Below are positions 20,583-33,700 of a stretch of 64,000 nucleotides of DNA, in pieces. Below the pieces are notes generated by a model. That model had not been told where the DNA came from. It was given only the letters and a program-made list of their open reading frames with translations, and made no database searches. The position numbers and the translations under genes are program-made. Numbering within the stretch: position 1 is the stretch's first letter; each line of letters begins with the position of its first letter. The DNA is from Acridotheres tristis. Its lineage: Eukaryota > Chordata > Aves > Passeriformes > Sturnidae. The stretch spans positions 25,853,529 to 25,917,528 of the forward strand of contig CM072894.1 of the NCBI GenBank assembly GCA_037013685.1, read 5' to 3'.

Positions 20583-23500
20583 GCAAACATCTTCTCTGTT
20601 TCACTGGTGCTAACTACCTTTTATTTCAGAAATGGTCTTATAAATACTCGTCTTAATTACACTCTAAGCAACTGTTCTCAACTCGTTTTTAGCTTTGAAG
20701 TCTGTTGCTTCTATTTCAGACAAGAAATAGAAGAGGACTCGTATGCCCAAAAGCTTGTGTTCTCTCTAACTGCACCAGTTGGTTTAACAAGGGGCATTGC
20801 CTCTAACTACAAACTTGTCTTGCCTCATTTCCATGTAATTGTGGGCCTTCCTGGATAATCAGGGTTGAGAAATTTTAGATGGAGCCATTGCTTTATGACA
20901 GAAACTTCCCTCCTGGTAACTGGATGTGTCTGATCATTATCAAGCTCCTTCCAGTGTATGTCGACTGTTTGTCCTCGCCCCTGCAGCTGCTGTGCAGCCC
21001 TGTTCTGAGGTGCATGTGTATAGGATGCTGGAACTGATGTTTCTCTTGCTCATGAGCATTTACTTTTACTCCTAGGAAGTTGGGCTGTGGCTATTTAATG
21101 ATTTCTAAGGTAGGGTAGGATTAGCTGTATATAGGGTATTCACTTTGTACTGTAATGAGTTAGAATAATATTAACGCTGCTCATTCAGGGAGATGATCTG
21201 CTCCCCAGAGAGTATTCCCAGAGAATAAAGACCAGTTATAGGTTGCTGAGATTGGGTCTCATGATTGTTCTTCTCATTGCAAGTGTGATGGTGCCTTAGG
21301 GTTTGGGTGTCTATTTTGCCTTTTAAAAATATATTCTGGATGATTTCTGACTCCATGATGTAGATCTAGAGATTTTTACTATTGGTAGTTTGTAGGCTGC
21401 CATTTCTTACGCTGATCTGATTGTAGAACTGTAATGATATTATGTGTCTGATACTCTCTAGAAAGTAGATATTTGTGAACAGTATGATTAGGGGAGTAAT
21501 TCCAGATATACTTTGAAGGAATGTTTTTTACTGAATTTATGGTGGGAGCAAAGAAAAGAACAAAAACTTTTAGCCCTCTATGTGTGTTAGTGTCAACCTA
21601 CTGTTGCTGCAGTTACCTAGAACCTGTTCTTCATAGTGGGATATGAAAGAGTTGAGATTACATGATCATTTCAGCGCTGGTTTCCTAGGGTCAGACAAAT
21701 TCAGTTTGAGAAGTTAAAATTTAAATTTGTTAATATATTTGGATTTGAAGTCTGATGGTTGGATGTTGCCTTCTAAATGCTCAGGAGTCTGCTGTCACAG
21801 GGAGGTAGATAGAGGATGAAGTTACTGGAAAAACCCAGCTGTATGTAAGGCTGTAGGATGCTTCTGTGAATTTTGCTACCATCTTAGCATGGATATCATA
21901 GGTACCTGTAGGTCTCCAGACATTCCTTGATTATACATCGTGAGGACCATGTGACAAGTTCGAGAATGAGAAATTAGAGTACCATCTTTTCTAGCAGTTG
22001 TCAGGAAGTGGATCCAGTGGTATTGAACTGAGCTCTTAAATGAATGAGGGACTATAAACTCTTTGTTAAGTCCCTTGCAGTAGGTAGGGTCTGCTAGTGC
22101 TATTCATGCAATCTTTGCAGGTTAACACGATGGTCACCTTATCTTTGCCTGCTCTTTGGCTGAATCATAAGGATTCTATAAACTTCAAAAGTGATGAAGG
22201 GAAGAAATGTCCAGAAGTTGCTTTATCCTGGCTATAAAATAAATCTTGGATATAAGATTGGTTTAAAGAAAATATCCTTTAATGTTCCGTATACTTGCCG
22301 TTTTTTTTGGGGTAGCTTCTCTGTACAGAAGTGTACATCTATGGAGAGATGTACACTCTCAATTTAATTTACATATCAATGTAACAGCTATGACAGCCTT
22401 GTGCCAGATGTTGAGAAGGTACTCTGTGGTCATGGACATTGCAGCTTTGGGTGAGGTTGTGGTGTCTTGCCTGGCCCAATGGTTCATGTGGTTTATTCTG
22501 TGTACTCTTTCTATGGTGGTATGCAGAACAGTAACAGAAATTGTTGATGTGTTTCTTATCTTAATATTGTGATTAAATTTAAATGACTGCAGATTACCTA
22601 ATTGTGCACATACATAACTGATTTATCTAGTACAGTAATATTTGAGGATTTGCCAAGGTTGGGGCCCTGTGGTTCTTGGCCAAGCAGCACAAAACCCATT
22701 CCCAAAAGAGACATTTCTCTGATCTCTCCTATCATTGTTCCTCAACATTGTCTCCAGTTTTTACACCCACTTAGTGTGTACAGATCTAAATTAAAATGAG
22801 AACTTTCCAGGGAATGGCTTGTTTATTGCTTTGTATTACAATGCTTACTGTAGTGGAAATTCTCCTTGCTGAGATCTCTGAGGACACCAGGAATACAAAC
22901 AATAATAGTACTGAATCATGGAAAGTTACCCTTTCATCTGTTTGTTATTTACATTCTTTATGAGGGAGAGACTCGGCCGGGTTCATAGTTTTGCATTGTG
23001 TGTGAACAAGCTTTTGCTGGAGTTCTGGCATTTTCAGTTAGTGTCTTGCTGCTTGCATTGCCTCCTGCACTTGCACTTCTCTGACAACTCAGCAACAGCT
23101 CATATCCACAGCTGAGTGAAGAGAAGGGTACAAAGCTTAGAGAAAGCAGAGAAGTATGGACTAAGGGTGAAGCTGTCATGGACCCAGAGAGTAAATCCAC
23201 CTGCCTTATTCCTGTCTTGGAATGTCTGTCTCAGGGGAGCAAACATGCCTGGAAGTGATGGGGAGCATGATGCAGCCCTCTCCCACAGGCACCTGCTCTG
23301 AGAGAGGAGTGAGGGGGGCCAGTTTTACCCTGCTTTTCTTTGTCATGGTATTTCTGCTCAACAAAAGTATCTTTCAATTTTTTTTTCTCAGACTCCTGTA
23401 GAAAGAAGAGAAAAATGAAGCAGCCCAGACTCCTTTTCAAAGACACCTCTATAATATCTATACACACACAGATGTATAAAGATATCTATATAAAAATATA

Positions 23501-24349
23501 TGTATTTAATTTATGAAATAGAAAACAAGTGTTTTTATCCCATCCATGGACCTCACAGGCTCCTCTTCTCCCTTCTCTCATCTGTCACTTGCTTTACAAT
23601 CATGAAAACACACACAGGGGGAGTCTCCATGCATTTGGGGTAGGAGAGTTGTTTGTTTTTTTTTTTCTTTCATAGTTGTGTGGGCACACAGCCATGAGGT
23701 AAGCACCTTCAATTTTAATATTTTTTTCGGGTTTACCACTGATTTATGTCCTACCTATTTAATCAGTATATTTACATTTTTTTGCTTCTCAATGTTTTGC
23801 TATGTACTGTTAGGTATACACAACATTGGTACATAAAGCTATCCGTGAGCCTTTGTACTGAACACGGAGAAAATTCCTGGGAAGTGCAACAGTCAAAATC
23901 ATGCAAATTACCAACTGTAGCATCATAAAGATGTAATTACAGGACCAAAATGCCAAATTTTCATTCCTCTTCTGATTAGTTGTTGGAACAATGAGTTATC
24001 ACAAGATTGCTACTTGTTAATATTGGCAAATCAACAGCTGCTATTCTTTAGTATAATAATATCACTCAATTCTGTGATTGTCATGTATCTAGTTTTACAT
24101 CAGAAATGATTATGCCCATTAGGATTAAAGTCATTATACAGTAGGATTAGAATGGAGCATGAATTTGGATAATAACAGTGTTAGTGTCACTATAGATTTC
24201 AAATTATATTAATTTCTGTCAATATGCAAAAATACATTAGAAAATCTTTTCACACTAGAAAACATTTTCACAGTGACTGGGACATGTGTTTGTTCCTGGT
24301 AATAGTATTCAGATGATATCCAGGCTATAAATGAAATAGGATTGTATAA
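20583..24349. other. Unannotated non-coding stretch
   Basis: Mostly unique AT-rich sequence. Contains the hairpin at 22,330-22,357 and an AT-rich, weakly TA-repetitive patch at 23,455-23,520. A 96-codon hydrophobic frame at 22,282-22,572 has no recognisable family and is probably chance. Confidence 0.5.
22330..22357. repeat. Perfect 11-bp inverted repeat (hairpin)
   Basis: Arms agtgtacatct (22330-22340) and agatgtacact (22347-22357) with a 6-base loop. The palindrome ctgtacag sits just upstream (22321-22328). Too short for a microRNA precursor. Confidence 0.7.
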
Positions 24350-24960
24350 TTTACTGTCTGCTCATAATAAGAATATGCACTCTGTCGTCAAAAATTCAAG
24401 CGTTGAAGAAATGATCCCATCTTTGAGCAAATGTTGCAATTACTTCAAGCTGTCGAAACTCTGCTTCCTTTGAACAGAAGTGTCCAGAGCAAATACTGTA
24501 ACAATGAATCTTTTTATCATTCTGCAATCCCATTTGTGATAAGAGGAATTCCTTGGGGATTATTTTAAATTCTGTACATTAGCAGCAGTTCCGTGGGTTA
24601 AATCAGATAAAACGGGCTCTTATCAGATTATTAGTCACATTAGGCAATTACATTCTTATCTCTTAGAAATAATTCGTGCAGCCTTGGTGCTTATTTCTCC
24701 TCATTAGAAGAGGCTAATTCCTGATTAAGATCTTTTGCCTTCCGTACAATAAACCTTTATATTGGATTTGCCACATAAATTGAAAAATACCTTGCGGCAG
24801 AGAGGGACAGCTGCACTTCCCTTTTAAAAATATACCTCACTTATCACTTAAACATCAGCCATGCACATTTGCTGCCTGCAGTTTGGGACTGAAGAAGTCA
24901 GCACATTAGCTTTTCATCAGCATCAATGTTAAGGGCCTCCAAAGCAGAATAGTTTTAGGG
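24350..24960. promoter_or_regulatory. Candidate conserved non-coding element
   Basis: A long repeat-free stretch with GATA-type motifs (atcagataa and ttatcagatt near 24,604-24,630), CAATTAC and ATTAGT homeodomain-type cores, and scattered retained CpGs (ctgtcgtc, caagcgttg, tgtcgaaac, ttccgtggg, aacgggc). No frame survives across it. The mixture resembles vertebrate developmental enhancers; conservation was not tested. Confidence 0.4.
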
Positions 24961-25749
24961 GACAGGGAAAGCAAACATATTTTCATTTAGTTTTATGGAA
25001 TTTGGTTTAAATTGCATGAAAATTGAAGAAAGGGAAAGATGTCTCACGCCATTTTCATAATGGCCATAAATTCATTGCCCTGTGAGCAAACACACCTGTG
25101 AGATGCCTTCACAGTGAACATCCTGTGCAGTATGAGTGGGGGATGTTGGCTCAGAGATGGACCCTAATCTTAGATATGTGTTGCTCTCTTTGGAAGTTTT
25201 CTGCCAACATGGTGTCACATGTATGAAGTTGGGCTTGCTGACAGTTGTGTCTCAAACATGGGTTTGTGTTCATTGCAGGAACTGGATCAAAGTTGTGCTC
25301 TTTCATGTAATTAACTCAACCCAAAAGAAATATCCAATCCAGTGATTTACTTCTGATAAGCAAGGCACTTGGGAAATGTAAATACTTCAGTGGAAAGGAG
25401 GATGCATGGGAAAAAAAGAGTGTCAAATTGCTCCATAGGTATGTCATGCTTCCATTTCTGACATCTATGTCAGAAGCTGGTTGCTGAAACAGATACCTCC
25501 CACTTCCCACCCTTTCAGAAGCATTTGCTTTTGCAATCATTCCATACTACACCATCTCTACTGCTGTTCTTTGTGCACCATCATGTATAAATCTGTTTTA
25601 CACTTGGAGGCCTCAGCCTGCATTATGTGCATGCTTGTGTGAGAAATGAGTACAGTCACTGTTGCTTCATTATTTTTGTAAAGGATTAGAAAAAAATGTT
25701 TCTCTTACTAGAGCTGAGATGATGGGAAGTTTTCAAAGACAAAAATGTC
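24961..25749. other. Unannotated non-coding stretch
   Basis: No gene or repeat recognised. Confidence 0.5.
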
Positions 25750-25800
25750 AAACACCTAACTCCTATTAAAAATAAATGGGAATTAAGTGTCTGCCAATTA
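25750..25800. repeat. Ancient palindromic (MITE-like) repeat relic
   Basis: 'aacacctaactcctatt' and 'aaatgggaattaagtgtctg' follow the dispersed sauropsid palindrome (..cctaactcccattgaaatcaatgggaattaggtgcct..). The two halves are still partly inverted copies around the centre. Confidence 0.6.
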
Positions 25801-26316
25801 GACCTGTGAAAATCTTTCTGGTGGTCTTTGGGATTGAACCAAATTACATTGAAAACCAGAGGGGAATGTGTTAGGGGTGAAGTGATTGCTTGAGACAAAG
25901 TGTTGCCTGTTGGAGGTGGTCCCGAGTGAAATTTTCAGTGTCTGTCTGTCTCTACACCAAGGGATGTCATATTAAGTTTACAGAGCGCCTTTAGTAAGAA
26001 GTTCAGTGCAGTGACTGCACAAGTATTGCTATGTGCATTGCTTCCATTTAGTTTTCATATTTTGCAAGTGGTGTTAAAAATTCATGCCTAGAGTTGTTGT
26101 ATTTGCATGTGTATCCACCGGATTGCATGGGAAAGGCTAATAGCTACTTAACTTCTTCACAGAGCTCCTAGAAGACAGTCCTGTGGCAAAAGTGAACCTT
26201 CAGGGTTGTAGTCTTTCAAAATATAAACAGAAAACTACATTTGATTAAGAAACTGATGACTTGTGAAAGAAGCTAGAGCAGTTTCTTTCACAAATTGCAG
26301 GACAAGGGTAAGATGT

Positions 26317-26340
26317 TGCTCAGGTGCCCCCACCTGAGCA
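26317..26340. repeat. Perfect 10-bp inverted repeat (tight hairpin)
   Basis: Arms tgctcaggtg (26317-26326) and cacctgagca (26331-26340) flank a CCCC loop. The arms contain CACCTG/CAGGTG E-box words. Confidence 0.75.
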
Positions 26341-26612
26341 GATCAGGACAGTGACTTGAACTTGGGTTGCCTTTGTCATGCAATTGACAGAGAGCATTGA
26401 ACCTTCCTCTCTTGCCCAAAGCTCTGTTAAAGTCATCCTCAGAAAATGTTCCCTCTGGGACAAAATTTCTTTAGGCAGAAATGTTTGACATAGTCCCAGT
26501 TGTGTGGTGCCACACAAGCCCAGAAGCTCTGAAGGTGCTGCACAAATAATCTCCATGATAGTCTGCACACAAAATTACATTATCTAAATAAATCAGAAGT
26601 CAGAAAAAGGAA

Positions 26613-26700
26613 GTATTATCTTTACCTAGGTCTCTGAGGTATAAAGAGGAAGTGATTTACCCAAATCTTGGGGAATTGTGGGTAGATCTGAAAAACTGAG
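26613..26700 (+). mobile_element. MIR-like SINE relic
   Basis: 'attatctttacctaggtctc', then 'tgaggtataaagaggaagtg' and 'atttacccaaatc', follow the MIR core/3' wording (attatccccatttta...ctgaggcacagagaggttaagtgacttgcccaagg). Eroded, + orientation. Recognised from remembered consensus. Confidence 0.55.
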
Positions 26701-29700
26701 ACGACATCTGCTACTCTCAATGTTGTACTACAGATCTGATTCTGGCTGTGAGGTGCCAGTGTCCCAACACTGTGATTTGGGCCAGCATGATGAAAGGTCT
26801 GTGGCAACTGTGTACCTCAAGTGATGGGGCTGAAACCATTGCTCTGAGCCTGGATGGCTTTCAGGCTGCCCAGTCCCTTAATCTCCAGCTATGAAATAGA
26901 AAAGGGCTGGGGTCCTGGGGCTGCTCTACACAATTCCCAGTTGGCCAGGTAGTATCTACTGGAATATCAGAGCACTGATGAGGGGCATGTATACATTTCT
27001 TAAACTATTGTAGAAGGAAAGAGTTCTTTAATGGTAAAGTCTTTGATATCAGAAGTTTTTACAAGTGGAAGCTGACTTGCTGTTATCTAATCTCCACTTG
27101 AAGCAGAGTAAGACAAAATTGAGCAATGGAGAAGTAGATCTTGGCTGTTTCTAAACAGTTACCTACTGTTCTACTTCTCTTGATAAACCCAGTTGTTTGC
27201 TGACCTTTGTTTTGCTGTAAAACAGACAAACAGGTTCTGCTTGTGGAATACTTTTATTATGATTGTTATTATTGAGACTTTTACTCTGGCCTGGTTCCAT
27301 TTATGAGGAAAGTCTGGTGGAGCAAAACCAGCTTGACAGGGTAAAGGGATCTTAAGCAAGCTCCTATGCTGAACCTAAACTCCTGGCTCTTACTCAAAAA
27401 TCAAGCGTGAAATGTTAGATTGCCTAAGGTGTGATAGAGTAACCTCTTTTTCTTTTCCTAATAACTATGGCATTTTTTTCCTCTGTATTGGTATTTCACC
27501 AATTCTGTTTCCCTGTCCATTTAAGAAATGTGATGCGGGTAACTGAATTACATGAGTTCGTTAATCTTCTTCAGCTTCTAATAGATCAGCATTGGCCAAA
27601 AACTGCAAACATCATTCTACGGCTGATGGATAAAAAAAAAAGAAAGTCTCTTCAAAAGCTTTGAAAGATTTTATTTTTCCTTTTCTTAACTAAAAGAAAA
27701 AAAACAAAATCAGAGAACTGCTACTTTCCTGGAAAGCCTGTTAATTTCATTGGAAAAATCCCAAGCCAAACCATTTCAATAGGAAATTCACATATTTCTG
27801 TTTGGGTTTTCTCTCCTACCTCCCCCATTCTCAAGTTGCTAGACTCAAATTGTTCTTTTCTATATATCTAAAAATGAAGTTTCCTACCAATGGATGCTGT
27901 TAGCTTCTGTGCAAGCCTACTCAGAGGTGTTAGATGTTGATTTCTAGACCTTGCATTAGCGGGCCAGGGTAGCAAAGAGCTCAATTAAGGTGGCCATAAA
28001 TTTAGAACAGTTACGAACTCTATTTCTTCCTCTCCTCATCTAGAAGCCTTTTCTCTCTTAAGTACAAGTATTTTTAAAATTTGCTTAATGAAGTTATTTT
28101 TGTTCCCTGGCCTTTTCTCAAGGTCTGATGCTGAATGAGAAATGGGCAGCTCTCTAGGAATAGTACATCATAATGGTTGCTTTGCTGCAGAGGGATTTGT
28201 GAGTTTTATGTCTGTGGTTACTTGGTTTTAACAAAGTCAGTCTCTCTGGGACCAGCAATTGTAGTGTAAGCATAATGGGCACTTGTGACATAAGGAGAAT
28301 TTATGACAACAGTAATAACCTGCTTATGGTTCTTGTAATAGCCTATGAGTTCATTCACCATGACCTGCCTTTGAAATCCCATCAGATGTGGGCTCAACTC
28401 TAAAATATGGAGGTTACAGCAACCATAGCTTCTACTTCTCCCCATGACATTACAAGAGGGAGAGAGAAGTGCACCATGTTTTCTGAGCATTGATTTAATA
28501 TTACAACCTGTGCATCAAGGAGCAGTTGGCTACTTTCCAAGCTCTTTATGTGGGATGGAGAGAGTTGCTTCTTCCTACCTTGAATCTATCCCATGACCAG
28601 AGACAAGAAGACAACAGATGAAAAGCCTTGCTAAGGGATGTGCTAAGCTTTTAAGAACCATATTGGTCATTGTGACTGGATGGTCACTCCAGGGAAGGCT
28701 GTCTGCTGACTCCAATTTCCATTCTATTTGATCTTAATCTATAGATTTTTCCTCCTGTTTCTCATTCCTACCCACAAGATCATTGCCTGTTAATCATGAA
28801 ATGATGTCTGTGTGTTCCCTGCAATTCTTCACTCTTGGAAAATGTGTTACCACATGGAATGTTTCCAAAGCTTTAATTTCCTCAAGGATTGCCAAAATAT
28901 AACTTAATAAGAAAACAGAAATATAACAATATTTTGCTTTCCCTTTCAATCTAATTCTTTGTTGTTGTTGTTTTTAAATCTAGAATTTTTAGCCCTGAGT
29001 CTCTCAACACATGTAGAAATAATTGCCAAAATGCAAATTTGCCAGATTAGAATCAGAACAGCATAAATTCAGTGGCAGGCCACAATGATCCACAGCAATC
29101 TGTGGACTAGCTCATAAGGGTGTTGAAAATCCTGGAGTAAAGCAAGTAAAGCAATAATCAATAGGCTTATGTTTGCTACATAGGGATCAGCAAATCAAAA
29201 AGATTTAAAAACCCCCCCAAACCCACTGGAGTTTATTCTGTGCTTGAGCAAAAACATGAGTCATCCTTTTAACAACCTTCTCACCACATTTTCTATGGTT
29301 CAGTGTTGCATGATGCTTTATAATAGAAAATGCCTGTCTTCCCAAAAGACCTCAAATTCTGTTTAATTTTAAAGAATAGTTCTTGCATATTATTGCCATG
29401 TTCTCACTTGTTACGAAGTACTTACTCAGGTAGGTTTCGTGAACACCTCAAAGTTTCTCCTAGGAATTTTGAACGTTATGAAAGTAGCTTTTAAGAATTT
29501 TAAACTTGGTAGCTGGGAAAAAAAAATTGAAATAAATGTCTCAAGTTCCAGTTTTCTCCAGACAAAGGCAAATATTATTCCCAGGTATGCTACCTGAGAC
29601 GTTTAGGGTGATGATTTTTGCATATCTTAGGGCAAACCTGTAAGACATGGTGTAAGACCTGTAAGACATTTTTCTTGCTGGCTTTAAAATTATTTCTAAA

Positions 29701-30775
29701 GAGAAGGAAAAAATTCCCGACAAACAAAAACAACAAAAAAACTCAAATGTGAACTAGAACAAATACTTAATCTTTCCACTTCCTGAAGCACTGTATATTT
29801 AAAACATCATTACTTATATTCAACTGGGTCTTTTCCAATATCACTCATAGAACGTGGAAATTCTCCAGCTGACTTCACAAGATTTTGGCTTGAGGCCTGA
29901 TAAGGAGAAGTGGACTGAGCATCTGCTGAGCACAGCGGAGCAGTGCCTGAGAGGAGGCAGCCTGAGCTTCAGGCAGTGCTGTCTGATGACCTCTACAGCC
30001 ACACAGTGGGAAACTGATTTTCCAAGGGCTCAGCTCATATCTTTGGCTGGGTTCTGCCCCATTTGTTGATCTTTAGCCTCTTTCCTCCTTGCAAGTACTG
30101 TGGATGCTGAGTGTAGCATTTTAGGGCCATACAAACCTTCAGATCCTGCATTCTTGAACACACTAGAAACTTGGCCAATAACGGGAGTGAGCACCTACCG
30201 AGTCCTGGTGTATGGGGTGAACACTGATTTATAAGGATGATAACAGTATGGTGCATATAAAGGTCTGCTCAAGTCAAATTTTACAGTAGAAGTGATCTAA
30301 GGATAATTGCTTTTATAGCAATCCTAGCAAAGATTTTAGTGCTCTTGAACTCTTACTTGCTTAAATGCAACAAAAGTTCAGTTGTAGTCATAGCTGTTTA
30401 TTTTACAAGGCAGTTATAGGTGGATTTTGCTGCTGGTCAGGTTTGTAAAAAACACATGCTTTAACCTTAACTATTGTGTTGAACAGAATAGTTTTCTCTT
30501 TTTGGGCTGTCCTTTTGTGTGTTTGATCCTGTTAGCACAGTAACAGAAAGAGATGGTTTAATTCACCTTTATTATGAATGGGAGTTGATTCATAAATTCA
30601 GCCGAAATTGATAAGAGCTTCATAGGAAATCCTAACAAACCTGCTAAATCTTTTGGCTTATTCAGTCATAACAGAAGAGATTTTTTTTTTTAATGTAGAT
30701 AATTCTAAGTCTTGATGAATAATTGCCTAATGCTTTGGAATTTGGTTTTCATTTTGTTAAACTTACAAAATCTGT
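26701..30775. other. Unannotated non-coding stretch
   Basis: AT-rich and apparently unique. A 65-codon frame at 27,467-27,664 ends in a lysine-rich tail and is noted among the findings. A small repeat of cctgtaagacat occurs at 29,637-29,648 and 29,658-29,669. No gene recognised. Confidence 0.5.
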
Positions 30776-30790
30776 TGGCTGGCTGGCTGG
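30776..30790 (+). repeat. Short TGGC microsatellite
   Basis: Three TGGC units plus a partial fourth. Too short to be polymorphic with any certainty. Confidence 0.6.
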
Positions 30791-33700
30791 AGACTTCCAG
30801 TGTCATGATGAAGCTGCAAGTCTGTTCCAGTTGTATTTGCATGTGAACAATGTGCACAAAATATACAAAGCACCCTAATTCAGGAATCAGTTAAATACCT
30901 TAACTAAATTTAAGGAAAATCAATGCATTTACCCAATTTGAACAGTGGAGCATTACCTAAGTATATTTCATTGGAGAATCAGATAGGAAAGAGTTAACAA
31001 GTGGAATTTGTGTCCTCTTTCCAGAGTGGCTATTGCCTTAGATTACATTCGGCAAAACAATTAAAAGTCAGTGTACAGGATGGATTTCTGTGTCCTCTGA
31101 AAGACAAATAGGTTCATTTTCAATAAATGATGTGGAAGAAGTTGCGCCTTTAATTTGTTATTCATATTACCTGTGGTCTTGCATATTTAAGCAGTTCTGC
31201 TGCTTTGGTTTGCAGTGATACAGATGCTACCATTATTTGCAATGCTTGATTTGCAGTTCTGCAATATAGCAAGAGACCTTTAGTACAAACCTTAAATATT
31301 TATTTATTTATCCCTACACCACACTTCATCTTACTGAGTGTTTTGTGGAGGAAAACATTTCACCAAAAGGAAAACTATTTTCACCCCTTTCGCCTTTCTT
31401 CAGAAGGAGACAGAAATGAAACTTAGCTAGAGGAAAGCTCTATTGAGAGGGTGAGGAGAACAGAAAAACATTCTTTTATATTGTTTGGATCAAGATATTA
31501 GTATGTGAAATCCGGTTTCACATAGACTTCAAAAACAAACAAAGACAAGTCCTTTTGAGTCTCTAGCGATGTGACTGGCTCCGTGAGATCAGAGCTCAAA
31601 TTTACATGGATCTGTATTAGTTCAGGTATGAAGAGTTGCATTTTGCTGATCTTTTGAAGCAAATTCCACATAGCAGCACAAGAAAGGGCTGCCACATCGG
31701 ATTTGACACCCTCCAACTGTGCCTTATGCCAATGTTTTCGTTGGTTCCCTCCTTACAAAATAGCTCTTTGCCAGTTTTCTGAGGGCTCCATCCTTTCTTT
31801 CTTTTCCTTTTTTTTTCCCGCCCTGTTTGAGAATGGTTTCGTTTGGGTTTGTTGAAGTATGTATAGAAAAAGCCATGAAGAAGGGGGAAAGGAAGAGCTG
31901 GCTTGCAATCCCCCTCTATTTTAGTTGAAAAAATAACCCTATTGGAAGGTGATCTGTTGTTTTCTTTTGATCTGTAAACCATTCTTACTCTGTGTGCATG
32001 TATTAGCCAAACATGGGTGTAATTGATTGCTTTACAATTTATAAGAATCTGCATATGTAAAGTGTAAAACACACCAAACTTTCTCAGCTCTTGGCTTGTG
32101 TTGTTTCTTAGGCTCTCCCAGGCTATGCTGGTGCATTAAGTACCTGCTTTGCCCAGTTGTTTCAAGCTTCCACGAATTGACTTCAAGCTTCCTGCCCTCT
32201 GGGCACAAGACAGCTCAGAGACATGTGGCTGCATGCTCAGGATCTGTGTTGCAATCCCCTTTTCTCATAAAGGACTGTAGAAACTGTCAGTGAACGCGAA
32301 AATTCCCATGGAGCCATGGGTTAAGCCATGGCAGCATGAGACACGGCAGAAGGCAGCCAAAGCAGCAGCAGAGAGCCCAGCACAGTCCTTGGTGCCTCTG
32401 GCTGTGCTCTGCACAGCCCCCGTGAGCAGTTCTTGCTCTGACGGTGCTTATGTGTTTGCTTGCTCTGCAGATCGCTCACAAGCAACCAAAATGTGACCTG
32501 CTGTACCCAGCAAATTGAATTACTGTTAAAATAACACAGCTAAGGCAACAGAGAGCTCTCTCTGTATTGCTGTTGTGGCTCAAAAGCTGCTCTGAGCAAA
32601 TGGTAGTAACTGACAACTCCTATATTATGCTATATATGGGCCATAACAAGCTTATCTTTTGCAAGATGGGTAATATTCATAGTTACTCCCTGAATTCTGC
32701 GACTTTGTCAAAAATGTAGCATTTAGTTTTGCAGGCATGATGCACTGTATCAAGATCAGCAGTTTTCATACTGTTTTTTAGATGCTCCTGCCACACAAGC
32801 CTCCCCTCAGTAGGTGGGAAGTGGTTTGTGATCTAAGCTTTGCGAAGAGAAACAAGCAGGGTGACTTCATGGCATTCAGTGCAGGCTGTTTCTACTCCCC
32901 AGAAAAGGTTGGTAAAAAAGCCCCATTTGCGATAAATATCTTGATTTATAGGTGAGTTCATTAATGATTTAAAGTTTGGAAGGGGTGAGGTGGGTTGCAC
33001 ACATGTTGGTTCTTAGGTTTTCGTTTGTGAGGCTTTGAAGTTGGAGTCCATTTAGAAATTCTCTGCAAATCTTAGAAATAACATTTCTGTGAAAACGTAA
33101 CGCAAAATCTGGTGGCATATGGTTGTATTTAGGTGACTAATACTCACTTGGGGCCACCTTCTTAATTTACTGCTGGCTTCACCATTCATGAGTAATGCAT
33201 CCATTCCTAGCTCATGCCAATAAAGCTTTATGCCACCACACATATAATATTTCACTACATGTCTTGCCTTCTCCATTGCTATGGCACTTATGTGGTTTAT
33301 GTTTACAGATAATCACCAGAATGAATAGCACAGCAAAATTATATAACTTGTAATTAGCTTTAACAATTAAAAAGTCTAAAAGCAGACTTTGTAATTCCAA
33401 GACTCCGAAGATACTATTCTGTCAAGAAATTCATTTTTAAATCACAGTAACAGCATGTAAACATACCCTACAATGAGAAGAGTTTTTCTGCAAGAAATGT
33501 TTTAAAACTAAGGTCATTTTTTGCTTTTTAAAAAGGTGTAGCTGGTGAGCTGGACATAACAAAATGTTAATTTTTCTGTCTGTTAAATTGTGAAAATTCC
33601 CAATGTTTGTTTCACTATAAATCATCCTGGGTTTCAGATATCAGCATAAACAATGTCATTAAACATTCCAGTACCTCCTTTCCCTCACACCCCCGATTTG

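Noticed and set aside
22282..22572. 96-codon hydrophobic frame that could be a membrane protein
   Set aside because: T-rich DNA gives hydrophobic residues by default. It contains a hairpin, and no family is recognised.
31617..32072. 151-codon minus-strand frame with a basic stretch
   Set aside because: The basic stretch comes from a pyrimidine-rich tract read on the opposite strand. No family or splice context.
32308..32332. Three CCATGG-centred words considered as a regulatory palindrome
   Set aside because: Short words with irregular spacing. No known binding logic and no further structure.
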